Position numbers and translations under genes: made by a program
Assembly: GCF_014283215.1 (NCBI RefSeq)
Contig: NZ_JACOMF010000001.1
Span: forward strand, 124,001 to 188,000
Direction of reading: 5' to 3'
DNA length: 64,000 nt
From: Siccirubricoccus deserti
GTDB lineage: Bacteria > Pseudomonadota > Alphaproteobacteria > Acetobacterales > Acetobacteraceae
Shown: piece after piece, positions 33,500 through 42,359 of the stretch
Position numbering within the stretch: position 1 is the first letter of the stretch
Layout of the letters: every line of letters starts with the position of its first letter
The notes under the pieces: generated by a model
Told to the model about the DNA's origin: nothing
The model's database searches: none
The model's input: only the letters and a program-made list of their open reading frames with translations

Positions 33500-34896
33500 A
33501 TGGGGCGGGGTGCAGCACCGGCTAAGGATGCGGCGGAGGCCGGCACCGGCGAGCGCCCGTTCAGCCTGGTCCGCTGGTTCGCCGTGCTCGCCTCGGTTGC
33601 ATCGCCGCCGCCGCCATCGGCTCGGCGGTGCTGCTGACGCATTTCCTCACCCGGCAGATGCTGCAGCGGGATGCCGAGGTCAGCGCCGATTTCATCCAGA
33701 CCATGGTCGCCGTCGGGCAATCCTACGAATATTTCGACCATCGCGCCGCGCCGGACGCCAGGCAGGGGTTGGAGGCCTTCCTGAACAACGTCTCGCAATG
33801 GCCCGATGTGGTGCGCGCCAATGTCTTCGCCGCCGATGGCACGGTGCTGTGGTCGAGCAGCGCCAGGCTGATCGGCCGGAGGGCCGGCACGAACCCCGAT
33901 CTGGCGAGCGCCCTGGCCGGCCGTGTGGAGGTGCAGAGCGGCGTCATCGGCCAGGGCGGCAAATCGGAGCACGCGACCTTCGGTCCCGAGGCGAAGGGGC
34001 TGCGCTTCGTCGAGGCCTATCTGCCGGTGTGGGATGCCGAGCGCCGCCGGGTGATCGGCGTGGCGGAGATCTACCGCCTGCCGGCCTCGCTGTTCCGCAG
34101 CATCGACGCCGGGGTGCGGATGGTCTGGGCCGGCGCCCTGGCCAGCGCCGTCTTCCTCTACCTGACGCTGTTCTGGATGATGCGCCGGGCCGACCGGCTG
34201 CTGCGCATCCAGCGCGAGCAGCTGGTGGAGGCGGAGACCCTGGCGACGGTCGGCGCCTTCGCCTCGGCGGTCGCGCATGGGGTCCGCAACCCGCTCGCCG
34301 CCATGCGCTCCTCCGCCGAGCTCGCGCTGGAGGAAAAGGACGAGACGGTACGGCGGGCGATGCTTGCCGACATCCTGCGCGAGGCCGACCGGCTGGGGCG
34401 CTGGGTGCGCGACCTGCTGCTCGGGGCGCGCGGCGAGGCGATGGCACCCGGCGCGGTGGATGTGAACGCCCTGCTCCAGGAAAGCGCCCGCAGCTTCACC
34501 GCCATCGCCGAGCAGCACGGCATCCGGCTGGTGCTGCGGGTGCGGCCGGTGCCGCCGGCGCGGGCCGAGGCGGGCCTGCTGGCACGCGCCGTCGACAACA
34601 TCATCGCCAATGCCATCGAGGGGACGCCGCGCGGCGGCGAGGTGATGATCGAGAGCCGCGCCGAACGCGCCCAGGGCCCGGTCGAGATCCGCATTGCCGA
34701 CAATGGCAAGGGCATGCAGGCCGCGGCCGGGCGCGGCATCGCGCGGCCGTTCCATTCGACCAAGCCGCATGGCACCGGCCTCGGCCTGGTGCTCGCCCGG
34801 CGGATCGTCGCCAGCTACGCCGGCAGCCTGCTGCTCGAGAGCGCGGAGGGGCGCGGCACCACCGTGACCATCCGGTTGCAGCCGGCCCTCGGTTGA
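33500..34896 (+). pseudogene. Sensor histidine kinase (NtrB-type partner), apparent frameshift in first helix
   Basis: ATG 33500 (GGAGG nine bases upstream) begins MGRGAAPAKDAAEAG and reaches WFAVLASV near 33597. The frame must then shift by one base to continue IAAAAIGSAVLLTHFLTRQM. The span is 1397 bases, one short of a multiple of three. The rest is intact: periplasmic sensor, second helix near 34110-34180, the phosphoacceptor in FASAVAHGVRNPLAAMRSS, N box NIIANAIEG, and DNGKGM and GTGLGLVLARRI. If translation begins at GTG 33628 instead, the first membrane helix is lost. It is followed after 27 bases by an NtrC-type regulator. Confidence 0.75.
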
Positions 34897-34923
34897 CCGC
34901 GGAAACGGAGGAGAGTCGGCAAG

Positions 34924-36315
34924 ATGTCGCAGGCCGGGGTGCTGGTGATCGAGGATGAGGGCGTGCTGGCCAGCAACATCCAGCGCTACCTCCAGCGCGA
35001 GGGCTTCGAGGTGCGCACCGCCGCGACCGGGCAGGACGGGCTGCGGCAATGCGAGGCCTTCGGCCCCGATGTGGTGCTGCTCGACCTCGGCCTGCCGGAC
35101 ATGCCTGGGCTCGATGTGCTGGCGCGCATCCGCTCACGCGACAGCCTGGCCAAGCTGATCATCCTGACCGCGCATGGCAGCACCCAGGTGGCCGTCGATG
35201 CGATGAAGGCCGGCGCCTACGACTACCTCTCGAAGCCGGTCGCCCTGGCGGAGCTGAAGCGGGCGGTGGAGAAGGCGGTCGGGCTCGGCCGGCTGGAAGG
35301 CGCCCTCTCCTACTACCGTGGCCGCGACGCCTGCGGCAGCGGACTGGCGCAGCTGCTGGGGGAGTCGCCCGCCATTCTGGCCCTGAAGCGGTCGATCACC
35401 CGGCTGCTGGAGGCGGAGGCGCGCCTCGCGCCCGGCGACCCGCCGCCGCCGGTCCTGATCCGCGGCGAAACCGGCAGCGGCAAGGAGCTGGTGGCGCGGG
35501 CGCTGCACTTCGACGGCACCCGTCGCGATGGCCCCTTCGTCGAGGTGAATTGCGCCGCGCTGCCGGCGCATCTGCTGGAGGGCGAGCTGTTCGGCCACGA
35601 GCGCGGCGCCTTCACCGACGCCCGGGAGCGGCGGCTGGGGCTGGTCGAGGCCGCGCATGGCGGCACCCTCTTCCTCGACGAGATCGGCGATCTGGAGCCG
35701 GCGCTGCAGGTCAAGCTGCTGAAGCTGATCGAAGACCGGACGGTGCGGCGGCTCGGCAGCACCCGCGACCGGCGGGTGGATGTGCGCTTCCTGGCGGCAA
35801 CCCACCACCCGCTGGAACGGATGGTGCAAGAGGGAAGGTTCCGCGCCGACTTCTACTACCGGCTGCGCGTCATCATGCTGGAGGTGCCGCCGCTGCGCGA
35901 ACGCGACGGCGACGTGATGCGGCTGGCGCAGCATTTCCTCGCCTCGCTCGGGCAACGCTATGGCCGGCCCGGGCTGCGGCTGGCCGCCGGGGCGCGCGCC
36001 CTGGCGGAGCGGCATCCGTGGCCGGGCAATGTGCGCGAGCTGCGGAACGTCATGGAACAGGCGGTGCTGTCGGCCGACGGCGACATCATCGAGATCGACA
36101 ACCTGGCCATCATGCCGCCGGCCTGGCAGCCGCCGCGCCCGGCCGAACTGGCGCCCGGCGCGGCCAGCCTGTCGCTGACCGAGACCGAGCGCCTGCTGAT
36201 CGCGCAGGCGCTGGAACAGAACGACGGGAACGTCACCCGCGCCGCCCGCAAGCTCGGCATCAGCCGCGACACGCTGCGCTATCGCCTCGGCAAGCAGGCG
36301 AGGAGCCAGGAATGA
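34924..36315 (+). CDS. Sigma-54-dependent response regulator (NtrC family)
   Basis: A 463-residue regulator. The receiver domain (1-120) has VVLLDLGLPDMPGLDVL, with the phosphorylatable Asp in LLDL, and a Lys in YLSKPV. The AAA+ domain has GETGSGKE, ELFGHERGAFTDA, a Walker B LFLDEIGD and RADFYYRLRV. The C-terminal Fis-type helix-turn-helix is NDGNVTRAARKLGISRDTLR. The sigma-54 contact loop reads GAFTDA instead of GAFTGA, a variant also found in some natural activators. It is paired with the upstream kinase. Target promoters are unknown. Confidence 0.95.
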   Translation: MSQAGVLVIEDEGVLASNIQRYLQREGFEVRTAATGQDGLRQCEAFGPDVVLLDLGLPDMPGLDVLARIRSRDSLAKLIILTAHGSTQVAVDAMKAGAYDYLSKPVALAELKRAVEKAVGLGRLEGALSYYRGRDACGSGLAQLLGESPAILALKRSITRLLEAEARLAPGDPPPPVLIRGETGSGKELVARALHFDGTRRDGPFVEVNCAALPAHLLEGELFGHERGAFTDARERRLGLVEAAHGGTLFLDEIGDLEPALQVKLLKLIEDRTVRRLGSTRDRRVDVRFLAATHHPLERMVQEGRFRADFYYRLRVIMLEVPPLRERDGDVMRLAQHFLASLGQRYGRPGLRLAAGARALAERHPWPGNVRELRNVMEQAVLSADGDIIEIDNLAIMPPAWQPPRPAELAPGAASLSLTETERLLIAQALEQNDGNVTRAARKLGISRDTLRYRLGKQARSQE

Positions 36316-36352
36316 GCGACCGGCGCAGCTTCATCGATCAATCGGCCCGGCC

Positions 36353-37153
36353 ATGAGCGGCGATCCCGGCACCGGGCTGTGGGGCGCGGCTGAGGCCTAT
36401 GAGCGCTACATGGGCCGATGGAGCCGGAAGGTGGCGCCACTCTTCCTCGACTGGCTCGCCGCGCCGGACGGGCTGCGCTGGGCGGATATCGGCTGCGGAA
36501 CCGGCGAGCTGAGCCTGCAGATCGCCACCCGGTGCCGGCCAAGCCGGCTGATCGGCATCGACCCTGCCGCCGGCTTCCTGGCGCAGGCGGCGCGACGCAT
36601 ACCGGGCGCCGAGTTCCGGGCGGGCGACGCCACCCGGCTCGACCTGCCCGATAACGGTCTCGACTACGCGGTCAGCGGACTGGTGCTGAACTTCCTGCCC
36701 GATCCGGCGCAGGCGCTCGGCGAGATGGCCCGGGTGGTGCGGCCCGGCGGCACCGTCGCGCTCTATGTCTGGGACTATGCCGGGCAGATGCAGATCATGC
36801 GGCAGTTCTTCGACACGGCGCGGCTGGTCGACCCTGGCGCCGCGGCCCATGACGACGGGATCAGGGCGCCGATCTGCCGGCCGGGGCCGCTGCGCGCGGC
36901 CTTCCTCGCGGCGGGGCTCACCGAGGCGGCGACGACCGCTCTCGACATCCCGGCGGCCTTCGCCGATTTCGCCGACTACTGGGAGCCCTTCCTCGGCGGA
37001 ACCGGCTCCGCGCCGAAGTATTGCGCCGGGCTCGATGAGGATCGGCGGAACCGGATCTGCAACCTGCTGCGCCAGCGGCTGCCGACCGGACCGGATGGCG
37101 AGATCCTGCTGGCCGTGCGGGCCTGGGGCGTGAAAGGCCGGGTGCCCGGCTGA
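36353..37153 (+). CDS. Class I SAM-dependent methyltransferase
   Basis: This 266-residue product has motif I ADIGCGTGELSLQIA (about 44-58), an acidic IGIDPAAG loop and a motif IV-like VSGLVLNFLPDP, as in methyltransferase family 11/25. AYERYMGRWSRKVAPLFLDW at the start resembles a common soluble subgroup. The substrate is unknown. It starts 37 bases after the regulator gene and could be read through from it. Confidence 0.92.
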   Translation: MSGDPGTGLWGAAEAYERYMGRWSRKVAPLFLDWLAAPDGLRWADIGCGTGELSLQIATRCRPSRLIGIDPAAGFLAQAARRIPGAEFRAGDATRLDLPDNGLDYAVSGLVLNFLPDPAQALGEMARVVRPGGTVALYVWDYAGQMQIMRQFFDTARLVDPGAAAHDDGIRAPICRPGPLRAAFLAAGLTEAATTALDIPAAFADFADYWEPFLGGTGSAPKYCAGLDEDRRNRICNLLRQRLPTGPDGEILLAVRAWGVKGRVPG

Positions 37154-37166
37154 GCCGGCGCCAGCG

Positions 37167-38741
37167 TCAGCCGCCCGTGGATCCCGCCAAGCCGGATACC
37201 GCCACCGGCGACGCGGCATCCGTGGCGTCGTGCTCCGACACCGCGGGCAGCAGGAAGGTCACTTCGGTGCCCTGCCCGGGCGTGCTTTGGATCCTGAGCG
37301 TGCCGCCCGCCTGCTCGGCGAAGCCATAGGCCTGGCTCAGCCCCAGCCCGGTGCCCTCGCCCCGCGGCTTGGTGGTGAAGAAGGGTTCGAGCACGCGGCC
37401 GAGCACGCCGCGCGGGATGCCGACGCCGCTGTCACGCAGGTGGATGGACACGGCTCGGCCCGATATCCCGTCCGACCCGTCGTTCAGCGTCACGTTCCTG
37501 GCCGAGATCGCGAGTTGGCCGCCATCCGGCATGGCGTCGCGGGCGTTCAGCGCGACATTCAGCAGCGCCAGCTCGAACTGCGTCGTATCGACCCGAATGG
37601 GCCAGAGGTCGTCGTCCAGATTGAGCTGGACGCGGATATTGCCGCGGAGCGAGCGGCTGACCAGATCCGCCACCTCGCGAATCTGGCTGGCGACGTCGAC
37701 GAGCTCGGGCTCCGCCGGATGGTGCTGCGAGAAGGCGAGCAGGTGTTCGGTCAGCCCGGCGCGCTGCTGCGTCGCCGCGGCCATGTCGGCAAGGATGCGC
37801 TTCAACTGGTCGTTCCCGCCGGCCAGTGCATTCGCCAGCCGGATGCCGCTCTGGATGATCTGAATGAGGTTGCTGAAGTTATGCGCGATCCCGGCGGTGA
37901 GCTGGCCCAGCGCCTCCAGCCGCTGAAGCTGCGCCATCTGCTCCCGGATCTCGTCGTTCGCCCGCTGCGCCTCGTGCCGCTCGGTGATGTCGCGGGTCAC
38001 CTTGGCGAAGCCGACCAGGACGCCATTCTCGTCCCGGACGGCGTCGATCACCACGCTCGCCCAGAAATAGCGCCCGTCCTTGCGGACGCGCCAGCCCTCA
38101 CTCTCGAACCGTCCGGTCGTCGCCGCCTGCTCCAGCGCCCGCCGCGGCAGCCCGGTGGCGCGATCCTCCTCGGTGTAGAAGCGGGAGAAGTGCTGGCCGA
38201 TGATCTCCTGCGCCGCGTAGCCCTTGATCCGCTGCGCCCCGGTGTTCCAGTCGATGACCCGGCCCTCCGGGTCGAGCATGAAGATGGCGTAGTCGGTCAC
38301 GCCCTGCACCAGCAGGCGGAACCGCCGCTCGCTCTCGCGCAGCGCCACCTCCGCCTCATGGCGTTTGGTCATGTCGCGGGTGATCTTGGCGAAGCCGATC
38401 AACCGCCCGGCGTCATCATGCACGGCATCGAGCACCGCATGGGCCCAGAAGCGGGTGCCATCCTTGCGGAGACGCCAACCTTCGGCCTCGGCGCGACCGC
38501 CCTGGCGGGCGGTTTCCAGCATCACCTCCGGGCGGCCGAGGCGACGGTCCTCCTCAGTGTAGAACTCCGCGAAGGACGTACCGATGATCTCCTCCGCCGT
38601 GTGGCCCGTCAGGCAGTGCGCGCCCCGATTCCAGCTGGCGACCAGGCCCTCGGTATCCAGCAGGAAGATGGCGTAGTCGATGACCGCCTCCACCAGCAGG
38701 CGGTAGGTCGCATCGGTCCTGGCCGTGTCCGCCTCACTCAT
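37167..38741 (-). CDS. Double-PAS sensor histidine kinase, cytoplasmic
   Basis: A 524-residue protein with no membrane helix. Two closely similar PAS-PAC modules come first (YRLLVEAVIDYAIFLLD and FRLLVQGVTDYAIFMLD, each ending FYTEEDR), apparently from internal duplication. A HisKA domain follows with LTAGIAHNFSNLIQII, then an ATPase domain with LNVALNARDAM and GTGLGLSQAYGFAEQ. The hybrid receiver domain often present in this family is absent. The DYAI-type PAS may bind heme or flavin, which is inference. The long open frame upstream of ATG 38741 is not supported by family sequence. Confidence 0.92.
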   Translation of the reverse strand: MSEADTARTDATYRLLVEAVIDYAIFLLDTEGLVASWNRGAHCLTGHTAEEIIGTSFAEFYTEEDRRLGRPEVMLETARQGGRAEAEGWRLRKDGTRFWAHAVLDAVHDDAGRLIGFAKITRDMTKRHEAEVALRESERRFRLLVQGVTDYAIFMLDPEGRVIDWNTGAQRIKGYAAQEIIGQHFSRFYTEEDRATGLPRRALEQAATTGRFESEGWRVRKDGRYFWASVVIDAVRDENGVLVGFAKVTRDITERHEAQRANDEIREQMAQLQRLEALGQLTAGIAHNFSNLIQIIQSGIRLANALAGGNDQLKRILADMAAATQQRAGLTEHLLAFSQHHPAEPELVDVASQIREVADLVSRSLRGNIRVQLNLDDDLWPIRVDTTQFELALLNVALNARDAMPDGGQLAISARNVTLNDGSDGISGRAVSIHLRDSGVGIPRGVLGRVLEPFFTTKPRGEGTGLGLSQAYGFAEQAGGTLRIQSTPGQGTEVTFLLPAVSEHDATDAASPVAVSGLAGSTGG

Positions 38742-39241
38742 CCCGGCGGCCACCCGCTTGCCGGGAATGCGGGAATCGCCGCCGGGTCGCGCCGGAACGG
38801 GGCGCGACGGGCCTGAGGCGGGCCGCTGCGAGGCCCAATCCGGTCGGCCGCAGTGCCATTGAGCCGGCGCCGTGATACTCGCAATCCTCGACCTCCTCCG
38901 GGCCGTGCCGCACGGCGTTGGATCGGAACACGGGCGCGCCGACCGGTCCGGCAGCGCGCCCAGACAGGCGAGAGCGTAGGCGAACCGGCGCTTGCCGCCC
39001 GTGCCCGGGCCACGGGGGTCAATGCACCTGCGTACTGCATGCCAGGGTCCCGCGAGGGGAATTTTCCGGCACCACCTGGCCGCCAGCATGCGGCGGCATG
39101 GCTGGCGGGTCCACCCGCAAAGTTCCGGCAAGACCCCAAGGGCGTCAACTGGCTTGGCGCCCACGGCGGCATGGCGCGTTCCGCCGCTTGCCACGGCACT
39201 GGCGTGGGCTGGTAACCGCCAGCCTCGCCATTAGGCCTGCA
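38742..39241. other. Intergenic stretch, no supported gene
   Basis: About 500 bases between two minus-strand genes. Open frames occur on both strands but show no ribosome-binding site plus plausible product. It should carry the promoter of the double-PAS kinase gene and the 3' region of the PEP-CTERM gene. Nothing else was recognised. Confidence 0.5.
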
Positions 39242-40144
39242 TTAGGCCCGCCGGCGCCGGCTCAGGCAGATGCCGATCAGGCCCGTCCCCAGCAGCGCCA
39301 GGGTGCCGGGCTCCGGGACCAGCTGCGGCAGGGTGCCGGCGAAGGGACGATCATGCAATTCGCCCCTACCGTTGAAGTTCAGGGCGAACAGGAACCCTTC
39401 CAGCGGGGTGGAATTGGAGACCGTTGCCTGGGGCGCCAGTACCGCGCCATGCCAGGCTCTCTGGAAGTCGAGGGTCTGCGCCTCGGTGAAATTCCAGATC
39501 ACATGCTGATTGATGAAGTTGCCGGCATTGAAGTTCGCCGTATCGGTGAAGCTGGTTCCGGTGACATTGATGACGATGGTGTCCGCCGTCCCGCTGAACT
39601 TCAGGTCGCGGGCCGTTGCGAGCAGACCGGCGTCCAGGGTGAACACGGCCAGCCCCTGGGCATTCGGCGTGACGATGAAGGTGAAGCTGTTGGGGTCCGC
39701 GGCATTGACCGTGCTGTTCGGCGCCAGCCCGGCGAGATCGCCGGAGAGCGCGGTGAGCGGCGCGGTGAAGTCGCCGATGGTGAAGGCCGGCGTGTTCACC
39801 ATCGCGCCGCCGTTCAGGTTGAAGCTGCCGGCGTTGCTGCCCTGGATGTTCACGTTGCCGCCGTTGTTGACGTTGGCGCTCGTCACGCCGGAAGTCACCG
39901 TGATGGCGTTGATGGCGCCGAAGCTCGATGGAGTGTTGGACGGGTTGTTATAGAAGGTCGCCCCACCGGTGATGGTGTTCGCCACCAGCCGCCCTTCCAC
40001 ATCCGAGTTCGATGTGAAGCTTCCTGAGACGACGGCATTGAATTGCGTCATGATCTCGGTCGCGGTGAGCGGGGCTGCCTGGCCCAGGCCCGGCCCCAAG
40101 GCGAGGGTGGCGGCAAGCAGGGCAGCCATTGTGCGGCAGAACAT
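39242..40144 (-). CDS. Choice-of-anchor A family protein with PEP-CTERM sorting signal
   Basis: The 300-residue product has a signal peptide (MFCRTMAALLAATLALGPGLG). A beta-rich choice-of-anchor A domain has FNAVVSGSFTSNSDVEGRL and AWHGAVLAPQATVS. The C-terminal sorting signal is VPEPGTLALLGTGLIG, followed by a basic tail. PEP-CTERM proteins are cut and anchored by exosortase, usually in exopolysaccharide-producing bacteria; no exosortase is in this window. ATG 40144 has GGAG eight bases upstream. Asn/Thr-rich composition and somewhat lower GC set it apart. Confidence 0.92.
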   Translation of the reverse strand: MFCRTMAALLAATLALGPGLGQAAPLTATEIMTQFNAVVSGSFTSNSDVEGRLVANTITGGATFYNNPSNTPSSFGAINAITVTSGVTSANVNNGGNVNIQGSNAGSFNLNGGAMVNTPAFTIGDFTAPLTALSGDLAGLAPNSTVNAADPNSFTFIVTPNAQGLAVFTLDAGLLATARDLKFSGTADTIVINVTGTSFTDTANFNAGNFINQHVIWNFTEAQTLDFQRAWHGAVLAPQATVSNSTPLEGFLFALNFNGRGELHDRPFAGTLPQLVPEPGTLALLGTGLIGICLSRRRRA

Positions 40145-40801
40145 CCGAACCACTCCCTGGGCACCTCGTCCTGAGATGCCTCACGTTGCGTAAAACCAAG
40201 ATCCGTTATTTGGACTTGTTTCGCTATGAGGTCCAGTGAATCGTCTCAAAAATCTAATATCACATTTTCTTGTGGTCCGATTTGGCAACAATGAAGTTCA
40301 TTATGAAATTGCACTTAACGATGGGTGGCATGGCACGGTCGGGAACGGCGACAGGATGGCGGGCGTCGCAGCACGCCGTTCCGGTGTCAGGTTTGCCGGC
40401 GACGCGGCTCGTCCGGCAGCGCGCGAGCGACCAGGATGGGTCAGCCGCTCCGCGGCCCCGGGCCGTCGCACGGTCCGCCAGCTGCGGAATGATTTCAGGA
40501 CCATCCCTGATTTTCAGGCACCGGGGATTGTCGCTGTCGTCGGGATTGCGGGTTGCGAGTCAGCGCGCAGCCAGACCCACCGCCGCTGCGGTGCTGCGGA
40601 ACCGGGCAGCCCACCCGGTGACGGGAGGGGCCCGGAGCCTTGATGCCGCCATGCAGGCAGCGCGCGAAATGCCCGGACCCACGAAGGCGCACATGCGCCG
40701 CGATATCTCGCTTCGAGATATATTTGATTTTTGAGATAAAATCTTATAAAAAGAATCCGCGGCCAGCCATAGGAACGGCAGGTCCGCCTCGGTTCTTCAA
40801 A
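40145..40801. other. Partly AT-rich intergenic stretch, no supported gene
   Basis: AT-rich segments at 40190-40330 and 40715-40765 flank a GC-rich middle with only chance open frames. The first segment should contain the promoter of the PEP-CTERM gene. The second precedes the 3' end of the oxygenase gene. No repeat or mobile-element end was identified. Confidence 0.5.
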
Positions 40802-41536
40802 CTATCGTTCGTGTCGTTTCCAGGTGATCACCAGCACGTCCCGGCAGGAGGGCAGCGCCGGATCCGCCGGCTCCACCGGCGTCACCCCATGCATCACCCG
40901 CACATCGTCGATGAAGGCGGTGTCCAGCCGGTCCAGCAGGGTGAAGCGCGCCAGCTCGGCGCCGGAGTCCTCGGTGATGAGGGTTTCGCCACCCACCAGG
41001 TTGGTGCGGGCGATCATGCCGATCAGGACATAATCCACGCCGTCATGGTGGACGCCCTCCGGCGTCGGCAGCCCTGGCGTGCCGGCCGCCGCCTCGATGC
41101 GGAACTGGTGCAGCTCGACGAACCAATCCCTGCCCGGCGACTGCGCATCGGCGACCGAGCGGCCGAGGTCCAGCAGCGCCTGCAACGGCGCGCCGCTGGC
41201 CACCGCATCCTCCACCGGGGCGAACCACCGCTCGACCCCGCCATTCAGGCTGTTGTGCACCACCGCCTGGAAATGCGGCCGGTGCGGGTTCCGGACATGG
41301 CCCGGCTGGCCCCAGCGGGCGGTGAAATTGGCATGCCGGCGGCGGCGGTAGAGCCCGCCATCCGCCATGAAGCGGTCGGTTTCCAGCCGCGCCCAGCTGG
41401 CGGCGAAATCATCCAGCGCGGCCGGCGCGACCCCCAGCCGCGCCGTCAGCGCCGGGCCACGCAGCAGCGCGAAGCCCCTGGCCGCGACCTCTTCCCGCAG
41501 GCCGTCCGCCGGCGGATCCTTCAGGGCAGCGCTCAT
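40802..41536 (-). CDS. 2OG-Fe(II) dioxygenase-family protein
   Basis: A 244-residue protein of the 2OG-Fe dioxygenase family (BsmA-like). The iron-binding His and Asp are seen in GVHHDGVDYVLIGMI, NLVGGETLI matches the core strand, and DDVRVMHGVTPVEP supplies the distal His. RNPHRPHFQAVVHNSLNGGV is also characteristic. It would hydroxylate a small molecule or amino acid derivative. It overlaps the end of the LutA-like gene by four bases (ATGA), so the two are coupled. Confidence 0.85.
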   Translation of the reverse strand: MSAALKDPPADGLREEVAARGFALLRGPALTARLGVAPAALDDFAASWARLETDRFMADGGLYRRRRHANFTARWGQPGHVRNPHRPHFQAVVHNSLNGGVERWFAPVEDAVASGAPLQALLDLGRSVADAQSPGRDWFVELHQFRIEAAAGTPGLPTPEGVHHDGVDYVLIGMIARTNLVGGETLITEDSGAELARFTLLDRLDTAFIDDVRVMHGVTPVEPADPALPSCRDVLVITWKRHER

Positions 41537-42300
41537 GACACCTCACCGATCGGCGGCGCCGCGCCGGTCCGCCCGGCCAGCACCTCCGCCACATGCCGCA
41601 CTTTCACCGGCACCCCCTCCCGCTTCAGCCGCCCGGCCATGTTCAGCAGGCAGCCCATGTCGCCGGCCAGCAGCGTATCGGCGCCGGTGGCGGCGATCGC
41701 CCTGGTCTTGTCCGACACCATGCGGGTGGAGATGTCCGGGTACTTCACGCAGAAGGTTCCGCCGAAGCCGCAGCAGATCTCGGCATCCGCCATCTCCTTC
41801 AAGGTCACGCCAGGCATGCCGGCAAGCAGCGCCCGCGGCTGCCGCTTGACGCCAAGCTCGCGCAACCCGGAGCAGCTGTCGTGATAGGTGACGACGCCGT
41901 CGTAGCGGGCGGCGATTTCCGTCATGCCGCGCACATCGGTCAGGAAGCTCACCAGCTCATGCGTCTTCGCCGCCAGCCGCTCGGCGCGGCCGCGGTATTC
42001 CGGGTCGTCGGCGAAGAGGCCGGGGTAGTGGTGGGAGATCTGCCCGCCGCAGGAGCCGCTGGGGACCACGGTGTAGTCGTAGGGCAGGAAGGCATCGACG
42101 ACATTGCGGGCGAGTTCCTTCGCCGTCGCCCGGTCGCCGCTGTTGTAGGCCGGCTGGCCGCAGCAGCTCTGCGCCGCCGGAACCTCCACCTGGCAGCCGG
42201 CCTCCTCCAGCAGCGCAATCGCGGAGAAGCCGACGTTCGGCCGGTAGAGGTCGACGAGGCAGGTGACGAAGAGCGCGACGCGCGGCCGGGTCTGCAACAT
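41533..42300 (-). CDS. LutA/YkgE-like (Fe-S)-binding cysteine-rich protein
   Basis: This 255-residue protein has two CCG-type domains: SCCGQPAYNSGD near residue 45, with SGSCGG, and CSGLRELGVKRQPR with EICCGFGGTFCVKYP. These are the ligands of a noncubane iron-sulfur cluster in heterodisulfide-reductase-like subunits. LutA acts with LutB and LutC in lactate oxidation, but no LutB or LutC gene is adjacent. It is instead coupled to a 2OG-Fe oxygenase gene. Confidence 0.9.
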   Translation of the reverse strand: MLQTRPRVALFVTCLVDLYRPNVGFSAIALLEEAGCQVEVPAAQSCCGQPAYNSGDRATAKELARNVVDAFLPYDYTVVPSGSCGGQISHHYPGLFADDPEYRGRAERLAAKTHELVSFLTDVRGMTEIAARYDGVVTYHDSCSGLRELGVKRQPRALLAGMPGVTLKEMADAEICCGFGGTFCVKYPDISTRMVSDKTRAIAATGADTLLAGDMGCLLNMAGRLKREGVPVKVRHVAEVLAGRTGAAPPIGEVS

Positions 42301-42359
42301 ATGGCCAATCTAGGGCGGCGCTGCCCCGGGTGGAAGCACGCCGGCTGCATGGCCGACCA

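Noticed and set aside
38742-39194. Longer start for the double-PAS kinase at 39194
   Set aside because: The extra 151 residues are Arg/Pro-rich without domain character; PAS sequence begins right after ATG 38741.
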